Assembly (NCBI RefSeq): GCF_023656745.1
Contig: NZ_JAMOKO010000018.1
Span: 1-41,409 of the forward strand
Length of the DNA: 41,409 nt
Origin: Collinsella sp. BG-O-102
GTDB taxonomy: Bacteria; Actinomycetota; Coriobacteriia; Coriobacteriales; Coriobacteriaceae
Direction: 5' to 3'
Shown: positions 8,662 through 15,998 of the stretch, piece after piece
Layout: each line of letters opens with the position of its first letter
How positions within the stretch are numbered: the first letter of the stretch is position 1
Program-made: the position numbers and the translations under genes
Notes under the pieces: model-generated
Databases searched by the model: none
Seen by the model: the letters and a program-made list of their open reading frames with translations, nothing else
What the model was told of the DNA's origin: nothing

Positions 8662-10386
8662 CTACGAGCGCAGTGTAATTTTATCGCGCAGCGACTTGAG
8701 GTCTTCGGTGACGGTGCGGTCTTCCTGGATCATCTTCTGGACCTTTTTGTAGCTCGTGCTGACGGTCGAGTGGTTGCGGTTGCCAAATTCGGCGCCCACC
8801 GCCGTGGTCGTCATCTCGCACATCTCGATGGCCAGATAGATGGCAATGTGGCGTGCCTTGGCGATATTGGCGTTGCGTCGCGGGCCGATGAGCTCCTCGT
8901 GCGTCACGCCGTACTGCTCTTCAATGACGGACTGAACCGTTTGCACGTTGATCTTTTTGGCCGATGTGTCGAAGTACTGGCCGGCGATGGCGTCGATATC
9001 GTCAAAGGTGAGCTCTCCGCCCTCGCGCTCGCGGTCGCCCGCCTCGCCGGCGCAGCGCTCGCAAAAGCTCTCGAGTTCGCGGATGTTGGTGCCCGAGACC
9101 TCGGCCATGTGTTTAAAGTGCTCGTCGGTCAGGTGTCCGCCGTCGCCCCCATAGGCCGCCAGCAGCGAGTCGTCGCCTGCCTCGGGAGCGGCGACGATGG
9201 TGTTTTCGTAATAGCGCTGCAAGATCTTGTATTTCATCTCGTAGCTGGGCTCTGCGACCAGGCAGAGCATGCCGGCGTTGAAGCGGCTGGTCAGACGCTC
9301 GTCCATGCTCAGGTCCTTGGGGGCGCGGTCTGCCGCGATGACGACCTTCTTGTTGTTGCGGATGAACTCGTCCATGAGCTGGAAAAAGTAGTCCACGCTC
9401 GCGCGCTTGCCGATGATGTTTTGGATGTCATCGATGATGAGTACGTCCACGCCGTGGTACGCCTGCATGATGGGAGCGTTGCTCTTCTTTTGACGGTCGA
9501 ACTCGGTCATCAGGTCGTCCAGATACGCCTGGGAGTTGGCATACTTGACCTTGATCTCAGGCGACTTCTCGGCGAGCTCGTTTTTGATGGCAAGCAGCAG
9601 GTGCGTCTTGCCTAGGCCCGATTTGCCGTAGATGAACAGTGATGTGCATGTGCCGCGCTCGTCCGCGAGGGCGGCAAACTTGAGTGCCGAGCGATAGGCA
9701 TGGCTGTTCTCTGGGCCGTAGACAAAGTTCTCAAAGGTAAATTTTGAGTTCGCGGCGAGCGGGGCTCCATCCGTATTCTGCTCGGCCGGCACGGTCGGTG
9801 CTGACATGGGTGAAGCGGGGGTCGCAGCTTGCGTGGATTTAGTCGGCGCTCCGCCCTTCATCTGGTTCATCATGCGACGAAAATCATCGGCCGAGAGCGT
9901 GTTTTTGATTGCAATGCCCGAATCCGCGCCCGCCGCTGCGTCGTGAGCGATGGGCATGTGCGTGACGGGTACGTTCGTTGACGTCGCCGCCGCGGTCGGC
10001 AACGGTGCCATGGTTTCACGGGAAACATCGCTGTGCTGGTGCTCGATCGTCGGTACGTCGCCTGCGGAGGCCGGCACCGCCGGGGAAGCGGCGGGAGCCG
10101 TGGCGGGCGCCGTCGTGGCAGCGGATTCCGTCGCGGCGCCTTGCGGTGCCACGACGTCGAGCGCAATCGGTGCAAAGGCGATTTCTTCCAGATAGGCCTC
10201 AATAGTCGGCTGATGCTTTTTGAGCTGCGCGATGGCAAAGCGCGAGGGTGCCTCGATCGTGAGCGTATCTTCGGTCAGGCTTATGGCGCGCGATTGCCCC
10301 AGCATGTTGATGAGGCGTGCATCTTGGCCGTCGCGCTGGCAAAAGGCGATGGCATCCCCCAGGATGATGCTTGCTTCCTCGTCCAC
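8662..10386 (-). CDS. dnaA: Chromosomal replication initiator DnaA
   Basis: AAA+ initiator that binds oriC and opens it. 574 aa. Domain I about 1-75; a long Ala/Pro-rich linker (domain II) about 80-213; AAA+ core with Walker A GKSGLGKT (254-261), Walker B LIIDD (316-320) and box VII DERLTSRF (362-369); domain IV with the signature region ending FGNRNHSTV (534-542). Odd: in E. coli the last motif reads GGRDHTTV; here the base-reading Asp433 is Asn538 and Thr435 is Ser540. GTG start at 10386 with GGGAGAGA upstream. It lies 15 bp downstream of the GHKL-ATPase gene, so the two are probably co-transcribed. The linker codons also contain a parS-like site. Confidence 0.98.
   Translation of the reverse strand: MDEEASIILGDAIAFCQRDGQDARLINMLGQSRAISLTEDTLTIEAPSRFAIAQLKKHQPTIEAYLEEIAFAPIALDVVAPQGAATESAATTAPATAPAASPAVPASAGDVPTIEHQHSDVSRETMAPLPTAAATSTNVPVTHMPIAHDAAAGADSGIAIKNTLSADDFRRMMNQMKGGAPTKSTQAATPASPMSAPTVPAEQNTDGAPLAANSKFTFENFVYGPENSHAYRSALKFAALADERGTCTSLFIYGKSGLGKTHLLLAIKNELAEKSPEIKVKYANSQAYLDDLMTEFDRQKKSNAPIMQAYHGVDVLIIDDIQNIIGKRASVDYFFQLMDEFIRNNKKVVIAADRAPKDLSMDERLTSRFNAGMLCLVAEPSYEMKYKILQRYYENTIVAAPEAGDDSLLAAYGGDGGHLTDEHFKHMAEVSGTNIRELESFCERCAGEAGDREREGGELTFDDIDAIAGQYFDTSAKKINVQTVQSVIEEQYGVTHEELIGPRRNANIAKARHIAIYLAIEMCEMTTTAVGAEFGNRNHSTVSTSYKKVQKMIQEDRTVTEDLKSLRDKITLRS
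10012..10027. promoter_or_regulatory. Degenerate parS-like site inside dnaA
   Basis: GGTTTCACGGGAAACA matches the parS consensus TGTTTCACGTGAAACA at 14 of 16 positions. It lies in the codons for the DnaA linker. It could be a weak ParB site or chance. Confidence 0.45.
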
Positions 10387-10401
10387 TGTCTCTCCCGTTC
10401 T

Positions 10402-11826
10402 TTAGCTCTGAGCTCGCACGCGAGCGGCGCCGAGTTCGGTCAGATGGTATTTCTGGCCATGCTTGATGACCAAGCCGGCCTGCGCCAAGTCATTGAGCGT
10501 GCGTGACCAAGTGGGGGCCGAGTTTCCAAACGCCCTCGCCAGATCGGTTGCACCGCACGCTTGATTTTGCGCCAGATAGCCCAGCGCGGCGTTGCCGCGA
10601 TCGCTTACGAACACGTCCGGTTGTGGCTGCGCATACTGATTTGCTGCATTAGGATACATCATTTGAGCTGCTGGTTGTTGAGAACTCTGCATCGGCGGCA
10701 TTTGCTGTTGAAAACTTTGAGGCCACTGTTGGTAAGGCTGCGGAGGCATCTGCTGGGCCCAGGGGTTGTACTGCTGCTGCGGCATCTGCTGGTACGGCTG
10801 CTGATATCCCTGCTGGTACTGCTGCGGGAACTGCTGGCCATACCCCAGTGGCGGCATCTGCTGATATGGATATCCCTGTTGGTACGGCTGATAGCCCATT
10901 TGCTGGCCACCCGGCGCCCCCGTCGCCTGCTGCATTGCTGCTGCATCCTGATCCGCCAGCGGCATGGTCTCTGGCGTGTTTGTCGGCATCGACATCGATG
11001 CCGCCCGGGGTTCTTGTGTAGGTAGCATTCCGGGCTGCTGCATCTGTCCCACGGGGGGCTGCATCTGCTGCGCTGCCATGGGCTGCTGCGCAAAAGCTCC
11101 CGGCAGGGGATATGTGGGCTGTTCCGTCTCGGGCCGCACGGCAGCGCCGCGTCCGCCGGCACGCTCGATTTCCTGCACGCGTTTAGGGTTCAGGCTTACC
11201 GTAACCACGGTGCCGTTGCCCATGTTGTCCTCGATGGAAACGGCACCGCCGGCGTTTTCCAAATACTCCTGCACCATGGGAAACCCTGCTCCGGTTCCAC
11301 GGATATAGCGCTTCATCTTGCTGTTTGCGCTGGTAACGCCAAAGTCGAAAGCGCGTTCCTTGTCGTCGATGCCTGGTCCTTGATCGGCAAAGCGGATGGT
11401 GTCTCCGCCGTCCAGAATCGAGATGATGGGCTCGGCAAAGTGCGCGTGTATAAAATTTTCGACAATCTCGCGGATGACCATGAGCGAGATATGGCCGCCT
11501 TGTTCTTTCATGCACTGGTAGACGGTGTTGGTCGTCTCTTCCAAATACGTGCGGACATCTTGCGGATCAATGACGATCACACGCGGTGTCGACAACATGT
11601 CGTCATAGACGGCGATGCGCGCAGCGTACATGGCTTTCGGCCCCTGCGTGGTCGTCTGTTCACCTTCGTCACGCTCTTCGCGCACGCCGGTGATGTGCTC
11701 GTTGTCGGGTGCCGGGTCTCCGGAATCGACCATGGTGTAAAAGTCGTCAGACATGCCACTCGCAATCTTCCAAAAGGTTTCGAACAAATAGTAGCTCACC
11801 GTGCAATGTTTCTCATCTTTCGACAA
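10402..11826 (-). CDS. GHKL-ATPase / winged-helix protein upstream of dnaA, function unknown
   Basis: 474 aa, not a family I can name. Residues 80-215 form a GHKL (histidine-kinase-type) ATPase: N box REIVENFIH (119-127), G1 box DQGPGI (148-153), G2 box GTGAGFPMV (177-185). No histidine phospho-acceptor domain is present. Residues 221-405 are a low-complexity linker rich in Gln, Pro, Tyr and Met, prion-like. Residues 406-474 look like a winged helix (ATDLARAFGNSAPTWSRTL, then a hairpin GLVIKHGQKYHLTELG). It lies 15 bp upstream of dnaA. The start is uncertain: TTG 11826 has no well-spaced ribosome site, and GTG 11799 and ATG 11754 are alternatives. The TTG start would fall among DnaA-box-like repeats. 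Possible roles: DnaA or origin regulation, or an anti-sigma-like switch; none is shown. Confidence 0.85.
   Translation of the reverse strand: MSKDEKHCTVSYYLFETFWKIASGMSDDFYTMVDSGDPAPDNEHITGVREERDEGEQTTTQGPKAMYAARIAVYDDMLSTPRVIVIDPQDVRTYLEETTNTVYQCMKEQGGHISLMVIREIVENFIHAHFAEPIISILDGGDTIRFADQGPGIDDKERAFDFGVTSANSKMKRYIRGTGAGFPMVQEYLENAGGAVSIEDNMGNGTVVTVSLNPKRVQEIERAGGRGAAVRPETEQPTYPLPGAFAQQPMAAQQMQPPVGQMQQPGMLPTQEPRAASMSMPTNTPETMPLADQDAAAMQQATGAPGGQQMGYQPYQQGYPYQQMPPLGYGQQFPQQYQQGYQQPYQQMPQQQYNPWAQQMPPQPYQQWPQSFQQQMPPMQSSQQPAAQMMYPNAANQYAQPQPDVFVSDRGNAALGYLAQNQACGATDLARAFGNSAPTWSRTLNDLAQAGLVIKHGQKYHLTELGAARVRAQS
10705..10716 (+). promoter_or_regulatory. Candidate DnaA box CTGTTGAAAACT (2)
   Basis: Exact CTGTTGAAAACT inside the Gln-rich linker codons of the GHKL gene. 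Twenty-nine bases to the left (10676-10684) is TGTTGAGAA, the reverse complement of the TTCTCAACA found at 11869-11877. Confidence 0.55.
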
Positions 11827-11837
11827 CTTTCCAAAAC

Positions 11838-11849
11838 CTGTTGAAAACT
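11838..11849 (+). promoter_or_regulatory. Candidate DnaA box CTGTTGAAAACT (3)
   Basis: Exact 12-mer upstream of the GHKL-dnaA unit; shares the longer CTGTTGAAAACTTTG with the site at 10705. Confidence 0.65.
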
Positions 11850-11868
11850 TTGGAAAACGGACGAAAAG

Positions 11869-11877
11869 TTCTCAACA
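11869..11877 (+). promoter_or_regulatory. Variant DnaA-box-like site TTCTCAACA
   Basis: One base from TTTTCAACA and in inverted orientation to the flanking boxes at 11838 and 11891. The reverse complement recurs at 10676-10684. Confidence 0.45.
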
Positions 11878-11890
11878 TTGCCAACATGAC

Positions 11891-11902
11891 CTGTTGAAAA
11901 CT
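11891..11902 (+). promoter_or_regulatory. Candidate DnaA box CTGTTGAAAACT (4)
   Basis: Exact 12-mer, 53 bp from site 3. Together with 11838 and 11869 it forms a box cluster between the GHKL gene and rpmH, as in bipartite origins. This intergenic stretch (11827-12099) holds no gene. Confidence 0.65.
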
Positions 11903-11997
11903 CGATGAAATATCGTGAAAAGTTGCCATGCGCCGCTAAATCGAGCTTGGCTTATGGGGGAACCGTGTGAACTGCGCAACCTTTTACCTTTGATTTC

Positions 11998-12027
11998 TTG
12001 ACATTTGAACATTGATTTCCCTACAAT
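11998..12027 (+). promoter_or_regulatory. rpmH promoter
   Basis: -35 TTGACA (11998-12003), 18-bp spacer, -10 TACAAT (12022-12027). A near-consensus housekeeping promoter about 70 bases before rpmH. Confidence 0.85.
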
Positions 12028-12099
12028 CTTCAAGCTCACGTGTCTATATCTGCGTCCGCGTCCCCGCGGACACTCGAAATGCAGCAGGAGGAACTTAAG

Positions 12100-12234
12100 A
12101 TGAAGCGTACGTATCAGCCTAATAAGCGTAAGCGTGCCAAGACCCATGGCTTCCGTGCCCGTATGGCCACTAAGGGTGGTCGTGCCGTGCTCGCCCGTCG
12201 TCGCGCCAAGGGCCGCAAGCGTCTCACTGTCTAG
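12100..12234 (+). CDS. rpmH: Large-subunit ribosomal protein bL34
   Basis: 44 aa, very basic, with the family N-terminus [21 protein letters not shown]; standard length. ATG 12100 is fixed by AGGAGG 8 bases upstream; longer frames start within the leader and are not expected. First gene of the rightward rpmH-rnpA-yidD-yidC-jag block that flanks oriC in most bacteria. Confidence 0.98.
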   Translation: MKRTYQPNKRKRAKTHGFRARMATKGGRAVLARRRAKGRKRLTV

Positions 12235-12254
12235 CAGCGATACACACATCTCGC

Positions 12255-12593
12255 ATGAAGACTATTAAGTCTCGGCAAGATTTCGAGCATGTGTTCAGTC
12301 AGGGGCGTCGTTTCAATCACCCTCTGATTCGAATGACCATATGTGAATCGGTTGGCGAAGGCGACTCCGGAAGGGTCGCCTTCGTTGGTGCTAAGCGACT
12401 CGGTTGTGCCGTCGTGCGCAACCGATCTAAGCGTGTGATGCGCGAGGCCGCCCGCAGCTGTGGATTTCCCGTTGCGGGTTATGACATCATCTTGTTTGCA
12501 ACTCCCAAGACGAGGGTTTCCTCGCCGCAGGAGATGGACAAGGCGTTGCGTTCGCTTATGAAGCGCGCCGGCGTTGCCGGGGAGGAGCGATGA
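12255..12593 (+). CDS. rnpA: Ribonuclease P protein component
   Basis: 112 aa protein cofactor of RNase P, which matures tRNA 5' ends. Family signature GAKRLGCAVVRNRSKRVMREA carries the RNR motif. It starts 20 bp after rpmH with no strong ribosome site, and its stop overlaps the yidD start (ATGA). Confidence 0.96.
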   Translation: MKTIKSRQDFEHVFSQGRRFNHPLIRMTICESVGEGDSGRVAFVGAKRLGCAVVRNRSKRVMREAARSCGFPVAGYDIILFATPKTRVSSPQEMDKALRSLMKRAGVAGEER

Positions 12594-12814
12594 GCAATCA
12601 CGTTTTGCGACGTGTTGCCATCGCTCCTATTCGCATATATCAACAGGTTATTTCGCCCTTATTGCCTGACGCCTGCATTTATTACCCAACGTGCTCGCAA
12701 TACGCCATCCAGGCGATTGAGAAGTACGGTGTTTTGAGAGGCTGCTGGCTTGCCGTGAGGCGCATCGCTCGTTGCAATCCCCTGCACGTCGGCGGTTATG
12801 ACCCTGTGCCCTAG
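12590..12814 (+). CDS. yidD: Membrane protein insertion efficiency factor YidD
   Basis: 74 aa. Conserved core IRIYQQVISPLLPDACIYYP, then TCSQYAIQAIEKYG and CNPLHVGGYDPVP, the family hallmark. A small amphipathic, membrane-associated protein that assists YidC-dependent insertion. Overlaps rnpA by 4 nt. Confidence 0.95.
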   Translation: MSNHVLRRVAIAPIRIYQQVISPLLPDACIYYPTCSQYAIQAIEKYGVLRGCWLAVRRIARCNPLHVGGYDPVP

Positions 12815-12843
12815 CGGGCACTCGCTATCGGAGGAAAACTTAC

Positions 12844-13614
12844 ATGTGGGATTGGATCGTTAACATCCTTTTCGAGCTGCTCAAGCTCATCCAGACCTTT
12901 GCGGTCGACTGGGGCCTGTCCATCATCATCCTGGTGGTCATCATCCGTCTGCTGCTGACGCCGCTCATGCTCAAGTCGACCAAGTCGACGGCTCGCATGC
13001 AGGTGCTGCAGCCCAAGATGCTCGAGATCCAGGAGCGCTATGCCGACGATCCCCAGCGTCAGGCCGAGGAGATGCAGAAGTTCTACAGCGAGAACAAGTT
13101 CAACCCCATGGCTGGCTGTCTGCCGCTGCTGATTCAGATGCCTATCCTGTTCGCCCTGTTTACATTGCTGCGCAACCTGCCGCAGTACTTTAACGACGGC
13201 ACGTTCTCGTTCTTCAACATCCTGCCCGACCTGACCACCACGCCGAGTGCTTCCTTTGCCGATGGCTTTATGGTTGCGCTGCCTGCGCTGATCTGCCTGA
13301 TCCTGTTTGCTGTCTTGACCCTGATTCCGCAGCTGTATATGTCCCGCAATCAGACTGGTCAGCAGGCCCAGAGCATGCGCATGATGGCTGTCGTCATGAC
13401 CGTCATGATGCTTTGGATGGGCTGGAGCCTGCCCGTCGGCGTTCTGCTGTACTACGATGTGTCTTCTGCCTGGCAGGTTATCCAGCAGATCTTCGTGACG
13501 CAGAAGGTTATCGACAAGGCCAAGGCCGATGAGGAGGAGCGCCTCAAGAACGCTCCGCTGCAGGTCGAGGTTACCCGTCGCGAGAAGAAGCCGCGTCCGC
13601 ACAAGAAGAAGTAG
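12844..13614 (+). CDS. yidC: Membrane protein insertase YidC (Oxa1 family)
   Basis: 256 aa. Inserts and folds membrane proteins, alone or with SecYEG. Hydrophobic helices at about 24-41, 95-115, 135-160 and 180-215, with the conserved groove arginine R35 in IIRLLLTPL. The cytoplasmic loop after it is basic and helical, and the C-terminal tail is Lys/Arg-rich (REKKPRPHKKK), which in related proteins contacts ribosomes. No lipoprotein signal is seen. GGAGG lies 9 bases before ATG 12844. Confidence 0.95.
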   Translation: MWDWIVNILFELLKLIQTFAVDWGLSIIILVVIIRLLLTPLMLKSTKSTARMQVLQPKMLEIQERYADDPQRQAEEMQKFYSENKFNPMAGCLPLLIQMPILFALFTLLRNLPQYFNDGTFSFFNILPDLTTTPSASFADGFMVALPALICLILFAVLTLIPQLYMSRNQTGQQAQSMRMMAVVMTVMMLWMGWSLPVGVLLYYDVSSAWQVIQQIFVTQKVIDKAKADEEERLKNAPLQVEVTRREKKPRPHKKK

Positions 13615-13632
13615 TCGGGATATCAATCTTAT

Positions 13633-13645
13633 TTAGGTACCTAAC
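13633..13645. repeat. Palindrome TTAGGTACCTAA, copy 1
   Basis: The 13-mer ttaggtacctaac contains a perfect 12-base palindrome. It lies between yidC and jag. The identical 13-mer recurs at 17137-17149 at the end of the same gene block. Confidence 0.6.
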
Positions 13646-13659
13646 TTTTGGAGTACGTT

Positions 13660-14229
13660 ATGTCTGAAGAGATCATCGAGGATATGATTGAGGAGGTTGC
13701 CCCGCAGATTGCGGGCGATTATCCCGAGATTGCACAGCGCTACAAGGCCGGTGAAGAGCTGACCGATGAGGAGCTCGACACCATTGCCGATGTTGCGATT
13801 TCCATTCTGCGTTCCATCCTTTCGCACTTCGATGCCGCCAACTCTCCTATTGATGAGTACGAGGGCGACGAGGGCGAGCTGATTTTGGATGTTACCGCTC
13901 CTGATCTTGCTGTTCTCATTGGCCGTCATGGTCGTACCCTTGATGCTCTTCAGGTCATGTTCTCTTTGCTGGTGAGCCGCAAGCTCGGCTTTAGGTATCC
14001 GGTTGTGGTTGACGTTGAGGGCTACAAGAGCCGTCGTCAGGACAAGGTTGCCTCAATGGCTCAGTCGGCCGCCGAGCGTGCCATCCGTACCCATAAGAGT
14101 GTTTCGCTTCCGCCCATGAATGCCTATGAGCGCCGACTGGTTCATATTGCACTTCGTGGCAATGATGCTGTCGATACCCATTCTGAGGGTTCTGACCCTG
14201 ATCGCCATGTGGTGATTGTTGCTCGATAA
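13660..14229 (+). CDS. jag: Jag/KhpB family RNA-binding protein (KH-R3H)
   Basis: 189 aa. KH domain with the GxxG-type loop IGRHGRTL (about 88-95), then an R3H domain with RRLVH near 158. An acidic N-terminal segment replaces the longer Jag_N domain seen in Firmicutes. KhpB-type proteins bind RNA and affect cell division and cell-wall synthesis. ATG 13660 is preferred over an upstream TTG because TTTGGAG sits 6 bases before it. A terminator follows 18 bp downstream. Confidence 0.93.
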   Translation: MSEEIIEDMIEEVAPQIAGDYPEIAQRYKAGEELTDEELDTIADVAISILRSILSHFDAANSPIDEYEGDEGELILDVTAPDLAVLIGRHGRTLDALQVMFSLLVSRKLGFRYPVVVDVEGYKSRRQDKVASMAQSAAERAIRTHKSVSLPPMNAYERRLVHIALRGNDAVDTHSEGSDPDRHVVIVAR

Positions 14230-14247
14230 TCTACTCGAGCTTATGCT

Positions 14248-14279
14248 AAGGGGGCGTGGTTTCCACGTCCCCTTTTTTT
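14248..14279 (+). terminator. Terminator after jag
   Basis: Stem agggggcgtgg with ccacgtcccct (one G-U), short loop, then seven Ts. It ends the rpmH-jag transcript. The sequence becomes visibly AT-richer immediately after it. Confidence 0.88.
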
Positions 14280-14325
14280 GTCAAAAGTTCTCGATACACT
14301 GATTTTTGTCAGAAAGGAGCTTCTG

Positions 14326-15063
14326 TTGTTTGTACTTACTGATCAGCAGACTGACGAGATGCTCAGCCGTCTAACTTCCTATTGCAAAGAGTATTCCCTG
14401 AATATAACTGATGCTGATCTAAGGAAATGTATTCAGCATTTGGATTTGGTTCTAGAAACAAATAAGACAACCAACCTCACCCGTATTCTTAACGTAGAAG
14501 ACGCTGCGGTACTTCATATCCTCGACTCACTTGTCTTGCTCCCTTATATCAATAAGGCTCCTGAGGGAGCTTTGCTCGATATGGGAACTGGTGCGGGTTT
14601 CCCTGGTATTCCATTAACGATAACCACGCATCGTAAAGCTACTTATATTGACTCTGTTGGCAAGAAGGTTGATGCTGTCAATTCTTTTGTTCATGCTCTT
14701 GGATTGAAATATGGTCATGCAGTTCATGATCGCCTTGAAGAATATGCTCGAAGCCATAAGAAACAGTTCTCTGTCGTAACCGCCCGCGCGCTGGCCCCTC
14801 TACCGATTCTTGTTGAGTATGCAGCTCCGTACCTCAAGGATGGAGGGCTATTTGTTATTACGAAGGGCAATCCATCGGATGAGGAGCTTACTTCCGGCAT
14901 GTCAGCAGCTAAGATCTGTGGCTTCACTTTGCTTCTGAATGACGCAATCGATTTGCCTGAGGGCTTGGGCCACAGGGAGTTTATTGTTCTTAAGAAGAGT
15001 CATCCAGCATCCGTCTCATTGCCTCGTGCAAATGGCATGGCAAAGAAGAATCCGCTTGCCTAG
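14326..15063 (+). CDS. rsmG: 16S rRNA (guanine-527-N7)-methyltransferase
   Basis: 245 aa, typical length. Uses SAM to methylate G527 of 16S rRNA. SAM-binding motif LLDMGTGAGFPGIPL (about 83-97); family segments NLTRI and VVTARALAPL are present. I chose TTG 14326 because AAAGGAG precedes it by 6-7 bases; the longer frame begins in the terminator T run. Base composition is much more AT-rich than in flanking genes. The operon context rsmG-parA-parB is standard. Confidence 0.93.
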   Translation: MFVLTDQQTDEMLSRLTSYCKEYSLNITDADLRKCIQHLDLVLETNKTTNLTRILNVEDAAVLHILDSLVLLPYINKAPEGALLDMGTGAGFPGIPLTITTHRKATYIDSVGKKVDAVNSFVHALGLKYGHAVHDRLEEYARSHKKQFSVVTARALAPLPILVEYAAPYLKDGGLFVITKGNPSDEELTSGMSAAKICGFTLLLNDAIDLPEGLGHREFIVLKKSHPASVSLPRANGMAKKNPLA

Positions 15064-15064
15064 A

Positions 15065-15080
15065 TGTTTCACGTGAAACA
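15065..15080. promoter_or_regulatory. parS: parS site 1
   Basis: Perfect 16-base palindrome TGTTTCACGTGAAACA, identical to the canonical ParB-binding site. It begins right after the rsmG stop. Its start lies 39 bp from that of the next copy. Confidence 0.97.
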
Positions 15081-15103
15081 TAATGGATACTAACAACTTG
15101 CGG

Positions 15104-15119
15104 TGTTTCACGTGAAACA
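15104..15119. promoter_or_regulatory. parS: parS site 2
   Basis: Second perfect TGTTTCACGTGAAACA, exactly 39 bp after site 1. Confidence 0.97.
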
Positions 15120-15142
15120 TGGCGGTTGATATCGAATCGGAA

Positions 15143-15158
15143 TGTTTCACGTGAAACA
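15143..15158. promoter_or_regulatory. parS: parS site 3
   Basis: Third perfect copy, again exactly 39 bp on. The spacers between copies differ in sequence, so only the sites and their spacing are conserved. It lies 39 bp before the parA start, so ParB bound here could also affect parAB transcription. Confidence 0.97.
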
Positions 15159-15197
15159 TCCTCCGTTTGACAGCTTTAATACACACCAGGAGGGACC

Positions 15198-15998
15198 GTG
15201 GGATTTCGCGACGTTAAGCGTTCGAAAAGCGCAAAAGACACGCGTATTATTGCAATCATCAATCAAAAAGGCGGCGTCGGTAAGTCAACGACGGCTGTAA
15301 ACCTTGCAGCAGCTCTGGGTGAACAGGGACGCAAGACGCTGATTGTCGATTTTGATCCGCAGGGAAACAGTACAAGTGGATTTGGAATTGAAAAAGAAGA
15401 CCTTGATCAGTGCATCTATGATGCATTGCTGAATGACGTGCCGGCAGAATCGCTCGTTCTTGATACAAATTGCAAAAAGGTATTCGTTATTCCGGCGACA
15501 ATTCAGCTTGCAGGCGCCGAAATTGAGCTCGTAAGCGCAATTGCTCGTGAAACCCGCCTCAAAGATTTGCTTGAGCCCATTCAAGACGAATTCGATTTTA
15601 TTTTCATTGACTGTCCTCCTTCGCTCGGCCTGCTTACAATCAACGCTTTGACCGCAGCAGACAGCGTTTTGATTCCGATCCAGTGCGAGTATTATGCACT
15701 CGAGGGCGTAACGAAGCTGCTTGAGTCAATGAAGATGGTCAAATCGCGTCTGAACAAGGGCTTAGACACCTATGGCGTGCTTATGACCATGTATGACTCA
15801 CGTACTTCTTTGTCGAATCAGGTTGTTGAGGAAGTTCAGTCGTACTTTGGTGATAAGGCTTTTAAGACCTTAATTCCTCGTACCGTAAAAATCTCTGAAG
15901 CTCCGTCTTTTGGAGAGCCGGTAATTACCTATGCGCCTCAAAATAAGGGTGCAAAAGCGTATATGAACCTTGCAAAAGAGGTGATCAAGCGTGCCTAG
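15198..15998 (+). CDS. parA: Chromosome-partitioning ATPase ParA (Soj)
   Basis: 266 aa deviant Walker ATPase that forms nucleoid-bound gradients to move ParB-parS complexes. Walker A KGGVGKST with signature lysine (24-31), DFDPQGN at 51-57, FIDCPPSLGLLT. GTG 15198 is fixed by AGGAGG 4 bases upstream. It overlaps parB by 8 nt. AT-rich codon use like rsmG and parB. Soj proteins can also regulate DnaA, relevant to the nearby origin. Confidence 0.97.
   Translation: MGFRDVKRSKSAKDTRIIAIINQKGGVGKSTTAVNLAAALGEQGRKTLIVDFDPQGNSTSGFGIEKEDLDQCIYDALLNDVPAESLVLDTNCKKVFVIPATIQLAGAEIELVSAIARETRLKDLLEPIQDEFDFIFIDCPPSLGLLTINALTAADSVLIPIQCEYYALEGVTKLLESMKMVKSRLNKGLDTYGVLMTMYDSRTSLSNQVVEEVQSYFGDKAFKTLIPRTVKISEAPSFGEPVITYAPQNKGAKAYMNLAKEVIKRA

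Noticed and set aside
6510-8678. 722-codon rightward frame opposite recF-dnaN
   Set aside because: Shadow of two intact core genes and the origin region; no recognisable domain.
15065-15158. Regular repeats resembling a short CRISPR array
   Set aside because: The 16-base unit is the parS palindrome, beside parAB; there are only three units and no cas genes.
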